Positions 32,815 through 41,007 of a DNA stretch of 47,023 nt are shown here, piece after piece. How positions within the stretch are numbered: position 1 is the first letter of the stretch; each line of letters opens with the position of its first letter. The position numbers were made by a program, and so were the translations under genes. Below the pieces are notes generated by a model. The model had not been told where the DNA came from. It saw only the letters and a list, made by a program, of their open reading frames with translations, and did no database searches. Source of the DNA: Verrucomicrobiota bacterium (GTDB lineage Bacteria > Verrucomicrobiota > Verrucomicrobiia > Chthoniobacterales > UBA10450); NCBI GenBank assembly GCA_902810735.1, contig CADDYX010000002.1, positions 1 to 47,023 of the forward strand, in the 5' to 3' direction.

Positions 32815-34361
32815 TCGAAGCGCGATCGCTTTTCGAGAGCGTCCAGCTTCGCCAACACCTGCTCCGGCGCCACGGGATTATTGCCGTCGTGCTCGCACGC
32901 CACAGCCGCGGCCAGCGCCCCGAGAATCGAGCCGATGACATTCGACTTCGTCGCAACGATCGACAGCGTCGCGTAAGAGAGAAGCGCGTCGCCTGCGCCG
33001 ACCGGATCGACCACCTTATCAGCGAAGCTGTCGACGGTGAAAAACGACCGCACTTCCGGATCGGGCGCGCGGTAGGTGATAATCCCGCGTTCCCCCAGCT
33101 TCAGAATCAATAGCTTGCAACCGGCTCTCTTGTACAGGTCGAGAGCCAACGGGCGAATAGTGGAATCCTGATCGCCGAGCGCGAATCGAGCTTCGCGTTC
33201 ATTCGGTGTGATCAAATCGAAATTCTGAAACTCCAGGATATTGCCCCAACGGTTCGCAACCTGGCTGTCCGCTACGCGAATGGCGCCTCGCGGTGCCGCC
33301 GCGGCGAGTTGCGGGATTGTGACCTTGTTGAAGATGCCATGGCGAAAGTCGCTGAACACCACCGCGTCGACGGCGTGCTTCGCCAGCTCCGCTTTTAACG
33401 CATCGACGGTGTGCTCGGAGATTGGCCGATTATCCAGCTTATCCACCTTCAGCATCCGATAGCCGTTGGTGATAAAGGCGTTCTTCTGCGTCGTCGGCCG
33501 AGTCGGGTCGATGGCTGCGTGGCACTCGATTCCGTTCGCCTCGAGATCGGCCAAAACAAAGTCTTTCAGCGCGTCGTCTCCGAGAACGGTCGAGAACACC
33601 ACCTCGGCGCCCGCCCGTCGCAAGTGTTTCGCGACCACGGCCGCACCGCCGGGAAAATTCACCTCCCGCTCGTGCTTGACGCTAAAGGTCGGAGTCTTCG
33701 CCGTGCCGCCAATCAGCGTGCAGTAAGTGTAGGAGTCGACGATCGTGTCGCCGATCACATGGACTTTGACATCTCTGAGCTTCGCCAGTGCGCTCTTTAG
33801 GTCTTCAAAGTTCAGGCCTTCGGAGCGGAGCAGGGCGAGCAGCTTTTCCGTCGCGAGGTTCGGCGGCGTCGTCTCGATGATTGCGGACGAGGAAAGGACA
33901 AGATCGCCCGGGGTGAAGAGAAGCTCGCCGCCGTACGACTCGATCGCTGCCATCTCTTCCCGCGTCCGCGGGTGGATGCCTTCGGCGGAGTACTCGTAAC
34001 CTTTCGCGAAGAAATCGGGCTGAATGAACTTCAGATTCTCGATCGGCGTCGCGTTTTCATCGATGATCACGTAGTCGACGCACTCAAGTGCGGCGAGATT
34101 CATCGCCCGCAGGTCCTGCGGCACAAACGGCCGGAAGTTCGCCTTGTTGATGTGCGCATCCGAAGTGAGGCTCGCCACCAGCAAATCGGCGTGGTCCTTC
34201 GCGTACATCAGGTGTCGGATATGCCCGGGATGAACCAGGTCGAATGTGCCGTGACACATGATCACGGTCTGCGCTCGCGGACGCGGGCCGATCGCATCGC
34301 GCAGTTGCTCGCGCGTCTTGATCTTGCGACGGAAATCGTTCTGCTGCGCGGGAATGTTCAT
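32811..34361 (-). CDS. Nucleotidyltransferase-PfkB kinase fusion (HldE-like, reversed order)
   Basis: 516 residues from the ATG at 34361, which overlaps the epimerase stop (ATGA); a longer start at 34445 would run into that gene. Residues about 30-165 are a cytidylyltransferase-fold domain: CHGTFDLVHPGH with His44 and His47, and SSSAII near 157-162. Residues about 185-510 are a PfkB kinase ending in DPVGAGD with catalytic Asp458. E. coli HldE has kinase first and nucleotidyltransferase second, so the order is reversed. Together they would phosphorylate and activate a heptose phosphate with ATP or CTP. The exact sugar and nucleotide are inferred. Confidence 0.85.
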   Translation of the reverse strand: MNIPAQQNDFRRKIKTREQLRDAIGPRPRAQTVIMCHGTFDLVHPGHIRHLMYAKDHADLLVASLTSDAHINKANFRPFVPQDLRAMNLAALECVDYVIIDENATPIENLKFIQPDFFAKGYEYSAEGIHPRTREEMAAIESYGGELLFTPGDLVLSSSAIIETTPPNLATEKLLALLRSEGLNFEDLKSALAKLRDVKVHVIGDTIVDSYTYCTLIGGTAKTPTFSVKHEREVNFPGGAAVVAKHLRRAGAEVVFSTVLGDDALKDFVLADLEANGIECHAAIDPTRPTTQKNAFITNGYRMLKVDKLDNRPISEHTVDALKAELAKHAVDAVVFSDFRHGIFNKVTIPQLAAAAPRGAIRVADSQVANRWGNILEFQNFDLITPNEREARFALGDQDSTIRPLALDLYKRAGCKLLILKLGERGIITYRAPDPEVRSFFTVDSFADKVVDPVGAGDALLSYATLSIVATKSNVIGSILGALAAAVACEHDGNNPVAPEQVLAKLDALEKRSRFE

Positions 34362-35365
34362 GCCGTTTTGGCGTCGAGGAAAGCGAACCAGTTCTTCGTC
34401 GCGGCGGCAATCGAATCGGCGTCCCAGACCGGAGCCTGCCGCCAATAGTCGATATTCTTCAGCATCTGCGCGACACCATCTTCGAACGACACCAGCTGTT
34501 TCCAGCCAAGCTCGCGCTGGATTTTTGTGATATCTGCCCAGGTGCAGTCGGGTTCGCCGGGCCGCTTCGGCAGCCGAATCACTTCACCGCCGCCGAGCAG
34601 TTCGACGAGACGGTTTACCGTCTGCGGATTACCAGCACCGAGATTGAAAATCTCGTTCACGCGGTCCGTGGTCGCCGCGAGGAAAAACGCTCGTGCGACA
34701 TCCGTGACGAAGAGGAAATCGCGCCGCTGAGTGCCGTCACCCACGACAGTGAACGGCTTGCCGGCAATCTTTTGCGCGAGAAACACACCAAAGACCGCCC
34801 CGTACGCGCCGGAAGTTTTCGAACGCGTGCCGTAGGCATTGAAAATCCGAAGCGAATTCACCGGCAGCCGGTAAACTTTGCCCCAATGCAAGACCGCTTC
34901 TTCGCCCATGTATTTGCTTAGTGCGTACGGATACTCCGGCTGGATCGGCGCGTTCTCGGCCGTCGGCACATCGGCCATGCCGTAGCAGGAAGACGAGGCG
35001 GCATAGACGAGCTTGCGCACCCTGGCGTGGCGAGCGCACTCCAGCACCTTCACCGTGCCCATCACGTTCGTGGAGAGATAATCGACCGGCTTGTCGATCG
35101 ACGGGACGATGTCGCCGATTCCCGCGAAGTGAAAAACGTATTCCGCGCCCGAAAACAGCGTGTCTTCCGGAGCAAGGTCGCGAATATCGCGCGTCTCGAC
35201 GACCAAATTTCGTTCGCCCTTGCGATGAGCGAGGTTCTCCAGCCGCCCGCCGACGAGATTATCGATCACATGAACGCGAAAGCCTTCGTCGAGCAGCCGA
35301 TCCACCATGTGGCTGCCGATAAAACCGGCGCCCCCCGTGACGACGGCGATTCTGCGCGATGTCAT
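34358..35365 (-). CDS. NDP-sugar 4-epimerase-like SDR
   Basis: 335 residues, a canonical extended SDR: VTGGAGFIGSH near the N-terminus, a Ser-rich YAASSSCYG region and the intact catalytic YALSK. A C-terminal RPGEPDCTWADITK segment is typical of UDP-glucose/GlcNAc 4-epimerases (WbpP, GalE-like). It is coupled to the nucleotidyltransferase-kinase and 13 bp after another SDR. It would epimerise or dehydrate the activated sugar of the locus. Confidence 0.85.
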   Translation of the reverse strand: MTSRRIAVVTGGAGFIGSHMVDRLLDEGFRVHVIDNLVGGRLENLAHRKGERNLVVETRDIRDLAPEDTLFSGAEYVFHFAGIGDIVPSIDKPVDYLSTNVMGTVKVLECARHARVRKLVYAASSSCYGMADVPTAENAPIQPEYPYALSKYMGEEAVLHWGKVYRLPVNSLRIFNAYGTRSKTSGAYGAVFGVFLAQKIAGKPFTVVGDGTQRRDFLFVTDVARAFFLAATTDRVNEIFNLGAGNPQTVNRLVELLGGGEVIRLPKRPGEPDCTWADITKIQRELGWKQLVSFEDGVAQMLKNIDYWRQAPVWDADSIAAATKNWFAFLDAKTA

Positions 35366-35378
35366 TTTTTTGCAGGCG

Positions 35379-36380
35379 CTACGCCAGGTGAAGCGCCTTG
35401 ACTGTCTTTACATTGACGAACTCGTCGTCCTTCAGCGTGTCACCTTTGAATTTACCGTCGCGGAATGCGTGGCAGAGATCGCGCACCGCGTCCTCGATTC
35501 TTCTTTTCGGTGTCCACCCAAGCCGCTCCGCGATTTTCCGAGACGTGATACGGTAGGATCTGAGGTCATCGCTGCTCGTGCGCTCGATCCGAATTGGTTT
35601 CTTCTCCGGAAATTCCTGCTCCACGATCTGTTTTGCAATCTCGGCCAGCTCGCTCACAGTCTGATTTTGGTAGCCGGCGTTGAAGATTTCGCCGGCGATT
35701 TTCTGCGCTGGCATCGAGAGCAACTCGACATACAGCTCGCACACGTCGTCGATGTGAATATTTGGTCGCTGCTGGTCGCCACCGAAAACAGTGATCAGGC
35801 TGCGGTGATACGCGTGATTTGTCAGGATGTTTACCGTCAGATCGAAGCGCATGCGCGGCGAGTAGCCGCACACCGTCGCCGGGCGGATCGTGACGCAGAT
35901 GAATTCAGGTGACTGATGCCGGAACAGAATTGGTTCACAGAGACCTTTGTATTTGTTGTAGTCGGTCAACGGCACCAGCGGATGCTCCTCCGTCACTTCC
36001 GGCGAATCGCTCACGCCGTAGACCGAGCTGCTCGAAACGTAAACAAACCGCTTCACGCCCGCGGCTTTGCTTGCGATCACGAGCGGCTCGAAGCATTCGT
36101 AATTGATCGTGCGACTGAGCGACGGATCGAGATCGAAACTCGGATCGTTCGAGATACAGGCCATGTGAATGACATGATCGCAGCCCTTCACCGCGTCGGC
36201 GTATTTGGCGGTGTCGCGAATGTCGCCCTCGACGATTTTGAGGTTCGGGTGGGAAGGCAATCCCGCCGATCCGAAGAGCATCAGGTCGTAAACAACGACG
36301 GCATACCCGGCGTCGAGCAGCTTCGGCACGAGGACACAGCCCTTGTATCCGGCGCCTCCGGTGACCAAAACAGTTTCCAT
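35379..36380 (-). CDS. NAD-dependent epimerase/dehydratase SDR
   Basis: 333 residues from the ATG at 36380; an in-frame TTG at 36395 would add five and cannot be excluded. Features are VTGGAGYKGCVL as the nucleotide loop, VYVSSSSVYG and the intact catalytic YNKYK. RPATVCGYSPRMR is a pattern seen in epimerases of lipopolysaccharide loci. First gene of the 15-gene minus-strand arm that runs to 22079. It is divergent from the GT-C-like gene. Confidence 0.82.
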   Translation of the reverse strand: METVLVTGGAGYKGCVLVPKLLDAGYAVVVYDLMLFGSAGLPSHPNLKIVEGDIRDTAKYADAVKGCDHVIHMACISNDPSFDLDPSLSRTINYECFEPLVIASKAAGVKRFVYVSSSSVYGVSDSPEVTEEHPLVPLTDYNKYKGLCEPILFRHQSPEFICVTIRPATVCGYSPRMRFDLTVNILTNHAYHRSLITVFGGDQQRPNIHIDDVCELYVELLSMPAQKIAGEIFNAGYQNQTVSELAEIAKQIVEQEFPEKKPIRIERTSSDDLRSYRITSRKIAERLGWTPKRRIEDAVRDLCHAFRDGKFKGDTLKDDEFVNVKTVKALHLA

Positions 36381-36591
36381 AAACGCGGGAATCAATCACC
36401 AAGTCCGTGGCTATCCAGTCATTTTTCGCCTTCCCGGAGCCGCAATTTAGCCGCAGAGCACGCGCATTGAGAGAAATCCGCGAGAGAACGAGCAGCCGTA
36501 TCCGGCAGCGTCTGCACGCCGTCGCTAACGACACAGACACGAAATCCGTTGCGCCCTGCATCGCCGTGCGGCATCGGAGGGGAGCAACTGC
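36381..36591. promoter_or_regulatory. Divergent control region of the two glycan arms
   Basis: This 211-bp spacer must hold promoters for both the minus-strand arm (15 genes) and the plus-strand arm (6 genes). I cannot call a -35/-10 pair on either strand with confidence. The plus-strand side ends in a strong ribosome-binding site (separate entry). Confidence 0.4.
36576..36584 (+). promoter_or_regulatory. Strong ribosome-binding site of the GT-C-like gene
   Basis: GGAGGGGAG at 36576-36584 is a near-perfect Shine-Dalgarno match 7 bp before the ATG at 36592. It supports that start, and it stands out because most starts in this window lack a clear match and rely on overlap coupling. Confidence 0.7.
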
Positions 36592-38127
36592 ATGCGCTTA
36601 AACTCGGCACGCACGAACCGCAGCATCGCATTCAGCGAGCCATGCACGTGGGTGCTGTTCTGGTTCGCCATTTTCGTCGTCAAAGTACTGCTTCTGGCGG
36701 TCGATCCCCTTCCGAAGTTCATGATGGGCGATTCAGGTACTTACCTCTATACCGCCCTCACCGGTTTGATTCCGGCGGATCGTTCATTTCTTTACGGCTT
36801 GGTCATTCGGTGGTCGTCGCTCTGGACCGGCAGCCTGACGTCGCTGCTCGTCCTTCAACTCTGTCTCAGCGCGGTCACCGCAATTGTCTTTACCGCGATC
36901 ATCCGCTTCATTTTCGGCCTTTCGCTTCGGTTCTCTTATCTGCTCGGACTTCTCTGCGCATTGGATCCGCTGCAGTTGCTATATGAGCGCTATGTGATGA
37001 CGGAGGCGATCAGCCTCTGCCTGTATGCTGTCATGCTCCATCGAGCATTTTTGTACATCAGAGACCGCCGCCTAATGGACCTCGTGCTAGTTCAGGTCGT
37101 CTCTGTAATCCTGATTGCATTCAGAATTAGCTACCTGATGCTCGTCGAGATCGATACCGTTTTACTTCCGTTGATAGGCTTTTCGGGCCTTGCTTGGCAT
37201 TGCTTCCGAAGCCGCGCGAGCCGTGCTCTCCGTTGGCGACCCATCCAGGCGTGTGGCGGCCATCTTGCTGTGAGCATCGCGGTCGCGCTTCTGCTTCACA
37301 CGAACTACAAGCACGTTAATGGCTGGCTCTCCCACCGTCAGCCGTCCTATTTGTACGCGACCGGAGTTACTCTGCTGGCTTTTTGCTCGCCAGCTCTCGA
37401 GCCAGAGGATTCCACGGATCCCGCGTTGCGTCAGTTGATTCAAGATGGCGATCGCCTTGGCCTGAAGAATTTCCACACGCGCAACGCGCAACGCTTTAGC
37501 CCGAATGGCTTGGTTGCGAGATTGAAGGCCGTCGACGGTGCGCGGTTGGACATCGACGAACTCGCCCGCAGGACGGCGATTCACGCATTAAAGCGCAATC
37601 CGGTGGGCGTGGCGAAGATCGCCTGGTCGGTCTACGCAGATTACTGGAACGTGGCGACAATGAAGCGTTCCGTCGAAGCGGATTTCTCATTTCGACGTCC
37701 GCCAAAGGGCGAACTCGTGTCGCTGCTTGCGTCGCGGTTTCACCTCGCATACGACGAAGCTCTGCAGCACGAGAGCGTGCTGCAACGGTATTATGAGTGG
37801 GCGTGGCCATACTATTTCGTCCTTTTACTCGCACCTTTTCCGGCGGGTATTGCTCTTTTCCTGTCCCGCGGTCGGAAGTATGCCGTGCTGGTGTTTACCC
37901 ACATTTCGGTAATCTTGCCGGTTGCGATGCTATTCGGCGGCGATAGCGTGCGGCTCCTTCAGCCGATCTCGCTTGCAACTTTACTCGTTGCGGCGCTGCT
38001 CCTCGCAGCCACGTTGGAATGGCGCAACGCGCGGAAGCAAGCACGCGTCGAACGCGGCGGCGCAGGTGGTGACGCTCTCGACGATGGCGTTCACGCTTCT
38101 CAGCAGGGACGCATTCTCACATCGTGA
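36592..38127 (+). CDS. GT-C-like multispanning membrane glycosyltransferase
   Basis: 511 residues with about ten hydrophobic segments. A TM at 20-37 is followed by the periplasmic-loop MMGDSGTYLY (Asp47-Ser48), matching the first-loop acidic motif of GT39/ArnT-like GT-C enzymes. YERYVMTEAISL resembles their conserved Glu-containing segment. Residues about 265-375 are soluble. It would transfer a sugar from a lipid carrier on the outer face of the inner membrane. Its stop overlaps the GTG of the isomerase gene (GTGA). Exact family membership is moderately certain. Confidence 0.7.
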   Translation: MRLNSARTNRSIAFSEPCTWVLFWFAIFVVKVLLLAVDPLPKFMMGDSGTYLYTALTGLIPADRSFLYGLVIRWSSLWTGSLTSLLVLQLCLSAVTAIVFTAIIRFIFGLSLRFSYLLGLLCALDPLQLLYERYVMTEAISLCLYAVMLHRAFLYIRDRRLMDLVLVQVVSVILIAFRISYLMLVEIDTVLLPLIGFSGLAWHCFRSRASRALRWRPIQACGGHLAVSIAVALLLHTNYKHVNGWLSHRQPSYLYATGVTLLAFCSPALEPEDSTDPALRQLIQDGDRLGLKNFHTRNAQRFSPNGLVARLKAVDGARLDIDELARRTAIHALKRNPVGVAKIAWSVYADYWNVATMKRSVEADFSFRRPPKGELVSLLASRFHLAYDEALQHESVLQRYYEWAWPYYFVLLLAPFPAGIALFLSRGRKYAVLVFTHISVILPVAMLFGGDSVRLLQPISLATLLVAALLLAATLEWRNARKQARVERGGAGGDALDDGVHASQQGRILTS

Positions 38128-38720
38128 CTTACTCGGACACACATCTGCGGGAGGCTGCAGAAATCATTGCGAAGCTAGACTCCTCGGCATGCGAAAGAGC
38201 GGTCGAGCTGCTCGTTTCGGTGAGGGAAAATGGCGGACGCGTTTTTGTCCTCGGCGTCGGCGGAAGCGCTGCGAACGCATCGCATGCGGTCAACGATCTT
38301 CGCAAGATCGCCGGCCTCGAGTGTTACGCGCCAACGGACAACGTTTCAGAGCTGACGGCGAGAACAAACGACGACGGCTGGAAGACTGTATTCGTCGAGT
38401 GGCTGAAAGGGAGTCGCCTGAACCACCGCGATGCGCTTTTCGTTCTCTCCGTAGGCGGCGGGGACCTGAAGAGAAACGTGAGTCCCAACCTCGTAGCAGC
38501 TTTAGATTTAGCAAAAGCAATCGGCGCGAAGGTGCTAGGCATTGTCGGGCGTGATGGCGGTTACACCGCCAAAGTAGCCGATGTGGCGGTAATCATTCCG
38601 ACGGTCAACGCGGATAACGTCACACCGCACGCCGAAGCATTTCAGGCTGTCGTGTGGCATCTTTTTGTAAGTCATCCTAAGCTCAAAGTTTCTGAGACGA
38701 AGTGGGAGAGCACGAAATAA
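38124..38720 (+). CDS. SIS-domain phosphosugar isomerase, GmhA-like
   Basis: 198 residues, GTG start overlapping the preceding stop. The SIS fold shows VLGVGGSAANASHAVNDL at 42-59, equivalent to GmhA's GNGGSAADAQHFAAEL, with His54 kept. GmhA turns sedoheptulose 7-phosphate into a heptose 7-phosphate. The C-terminal metal pair HxxxxH of GmhA appears as Gln174...His179 here, so the active site has diverged. The following GmhB-like and transaldolase genes support a seven-carbon substrate; other ketose phosphates are possible. Confidence 0.8.
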   Translation: MTYSDTHLREAAEIIAKLDSSACERAVELLVSVRENGGRVFVLGVGGSAANASHAVNDLRKIAGLECYAPTDNVSELTARTNDDGWKTVFVEWLKGSRLNHRDALFVLSVGGGDLKRNVSPNLVAALDLAKAIGAKVLGIVGRDGGYTAKVADVAVIIPTVNADNVTPHAEAFQAVVWHLFVSHPKLKVSETKWESTK

Positions 38721-39292
38721 GGCGACTACGTAACCGCGGCGTATTTCTGGATCGTGACGGAGTGTTGAACAAAGCTGTCGTGCGAGACGGTCGGCCTTAT
38801 CCGCCACAATCGGTGCACGAACTCGAGATCTACGGGGACGTCATGGCGGGATGTGAGCAGCTTGAGAAAGCCGGATTTTTGCTTGTTGTCGTGACGAACC
38901 AGCCGGACGTCGGGCGAGGGAAGCAGAGCCGCGCGGTCGTGGAAGCGATCAATGCAGCGATCGCGCGGGCGATCCCGGCGCTCCGTCGATTTGAGGTTTG
39001 CTTTCACGCCGGGAGCGAGCATGGCGAGCCGTGCGATTGTCGGAAGCCGAAGCCCGGCATGGTCCGCCGTGCAGCCGACGCGCTCGACATCGATCTCTCG
39101 GCGAGCTTCATGATTGGAGATCGGTGGCAGGATGTCGACTGTGCGCGTGCTGCCGGCTGCCGTGCGATATTCATCGATCACGGATATGCGGAGCGGCTGC
39201 GCGGGCTGCCGGACCTCACGGTCAAGACGTTCGCCGCGGCGGTCGATGCGGTGCTGAACAGCGCCTTGCCGCCGGCAGCCGTTGCGGGCTAG
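38702..39292 (+). CDS. gmhB: HAD-IIIA phosphatase, GmhB-like
   Basis: 196 residues from GTG 38702, overlapping the isomerase by 19 bp. FLDRDGVLN with Asp17 and Asp19 is the HAD nucleophile loop, VVTNQPD motif II, and CxHxxxxxxxxCDCRKPKPGM (about 100-120) the zinc-binding loop typical of GmhB/HisB phosphatases. A C-terminal GDRWQD supplies motif IV. GmhB removes the 7-phosphate of heptose 1,7-bisphosphate. The context of an isomerase and a kinase-nucleotidyltransferase fits this step. Confidence 0.85.
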   Translation: MGEHEIRRLRNRGVFLDRDGVLNKAVVRDGRPYPPQSVHELEIYGDVMAGCEQLEKAGFLLVVVTNQPDVGRGKQSRAVVEAINAAIARAIPALRRFEVCFHAGSEHGEPCDCRKPKPGMVRRAADALDIDLSASFMIGDRWQDVDCARAAGCRAIFIDHGYAERLRGLPDLTVKTFAAAVDAVLNSALPPAAVAG

Positions 39293-39302
39293 AGTTGCAC
39301 CC

Positions 39303-40028
39303 GTGAGCGCCGCCCAGCTCGAACAACTGCCAATCAAGATCTTTGCCGACGGGGCTGATCTCGAAGGGATTATCGATCTCTGTCGCCAGCCTTTCATCCA
39401 AGGCCTGACAACCAATCCTACGCTAATGCGCAAGGTAGGAATCAGCGACTACGAAACGTTTGCCCGCTCAGTTTTGGCAAGCGTCACCGACAAGCCGATC
39501 TCGTTTGAAGTGTTTTCTGACGAGTTCTCCGAAATGCGACGGCAGGCGTTGAAGATTCGAAATTGGCAGGACAACGTCTATGTGAAGATTCCGATCACGA
39601 ATACGCGGGGTGAGTCCGCGCTTCCGTTGATTCGCGACCTAGCGGCCGAGGGAGTTAAAGTAAACGTCACCGCAATTTTGACGCGCCGCCAGGTAAGCGG
39701 CGTTGCAGCTGCGCTATCCGCACACGTGCCGGCTGTCGTATCGGTGTTTGCGGGGCGGATTGCCGATAGCGGTGTCGATCCACTTCCAGTGATGAAGGAA
39801 TCCCGGCAACTGCTGGAGCACCTGCCGCAAGCAGAACTGCTTTGGGCGAGCGTTCGCGAGGTTCTCAACATCTTTCAAGCCGTCGACTGCGGCTGCCATA
39901 TCGTAACTGTACCGCATGATATTCTGGCAAAGGCACTGAAGCTCGCAGGTATGGACCTGGAGGAACTTTCGCTGAGTACGGTAAAGATGTTCTATCAGGA
40001 TGCGGTAGCATCAGATTTTCGACTGTGA
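39303..40028 (+). CDS. Transaldolase (TalC/fructose-6-phosphate aldolase-like)
   Basis: 241 residues from GTG 39303. An in-frame TTG at 39282 lies inside the phosphatase gene and is less likely. Motifs are KIFADGADL near the start, GLTTNPTLM and NVYVKIPIT with the Schiff-base Lys95. Length fits the small transaldolase class. Transaldolase makes sedoheptulose 7-phosphate from fructose 6-phosphate and erythrose 4-phosphate, the substrate of GmhA. Its place right after the isomerase and phosphatase suggests dedicated precursor supply. Confidence 0.85.
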   Translation: MSAAQLEQLPIKIFADGADLEGIIDLCRQPFIQGLTTNPTLMRKVGISDYETFARSVLASVTDKPISFEVFSDEFSEMRRQALKIRNWQDNVYVKIPITNTRGESALPLIRDLAAEGVKVNVTAILTRRQVSGVAAALSAHVPAVVSVFAGRIADSGVDPLPVMKESRQLLEHLPQAELLWASVREVLNIFQAVDCGCHIVTVPHDILAKALKLAGMDLEELSLSTVKMFYQDAVASDFRL

Positions 40029-40083
40029 CACAACGATATGCGGCCGTTTAGCTGCAGAACGCAGCTATCGTCTCTGGTTCAGC

Positions 40084-40860
40084 ATGGCAAACGAATCGAA
40101 AGCGAATTTGGTAACGCTGCAGACGACGCTTTCCGCGGAAGAGCTATCCGCCCGCCTCAAGCGGTGGGAACCATGGAGCATTCGCGTCGATTTTAGCAAT
40201 GGGATCTCGACCAAGGATTTTAAGCATCGCGTTCCATTCGCAGAGTATCCGCTCGGCAAGTTCAACGTCGTCGAACGGGTAATTCCTTTCGCAAAGCTCT
40301 CCGGAGCCAGCATGCTGGATGTGGGCTGCAATGCCGGTTACAATTCGATCAATGCGGCGACGAAATACGGAATGCGATGCACCGGCATCGATGTGGTGCA
40401 ACGACATGTGGAAGTCTCGCGTTTCTTTTCGGAACTCGCCGGAATTACCGCGGAATTTATTTTGGATAGCGCGGAAACATTCAGCCGTCCGAACGAATAT
40501 GATGTCGTGCTTCATTTTGGGACGCTTTATCACCTCCCTAACCCGGTACTTTCGTTGCAGCGCACGTTTGATAACTTGCGCGCCGGGGGCTATCTCGCGC
40601 TCGAAACACAGGTGTACGATCATCCAGACGATCCGAACATTTGCTATTTCATGCACATGCAAAACAATGATCGTACGAACTTTTGGGCTTTGAGCACTGC
40701 GGTTCTGACGAAGTGGCTCACGCTGCTGGGCTTTTGTGAAATCGTCGAGTTGCTAAAAGTCGTGCCACGGCAAGGACTGGCGGAACACATGTCGCGGATT
40801 GTCATGGTCGCACGGAAACCGAAAGCGGATAGCTCGCCATCCGACTACGAGATCGACTAG
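40084..40860 (+). CDS. Class I SAM methyltransferase (CmoB-like)
   Basis: 258 residues. MLDVGCNAGYNSINAA is motif I, GIDVV the acidic loop and VLHFGTLYHLPNP a segment resembling CmoB/DUF1698 methyltransferases. The tRNA role of CmoB is unlikely here because CmoB is longer and no CmoA is nearby. It starts 55 bp after the transaldolase gene without overlap. The target is unknown, probably a sugar. Confidence 0.78.
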   Translation: MANESKANLVTLQTTLSAEELSARLKRWEPWSIRVDFSNGISTKDFKHRVPFAEYPLGKFNVVERVIPFAKLSGASMLDVGCNAGYNSINAATKYGMRCTGIDVVQRHVEVSRFFSELAGITAEFILDSAETFSRPNEYDVVLHFGTLYHLPNPVLSLQRTFDNLRAGGYLALETQVYDHPDDPNICYFMHMQNNDRTNFWALSTAVLTKWLTLLGFCEIVELLKVVPRQGLAEHMSRIVMVARKPKADSSPSDYEID

Positions 40861-41007
40861 TGAAAGGAGCGCAGACAGCTAATCGCCGCAGTCGAAGGGA
40901 CTGCTACTGACGAAGCAAATGTCGCTCAGTCAGGAGCACCTGCTCTTCAGTAGCCGATCGCGGCGCGTCGCCGCTGCGGGTGCAATTTGTCTTTGTCGCT
41001 CTCACAG

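Noticed and set aside
40861-41007. Possible small gene or RNA in the spacer before the GT fusion
   Set aside because: An SD-like GAAAGGAG at its start is not followed by a usable start codon at the right distance, and no stable long stem is visible.
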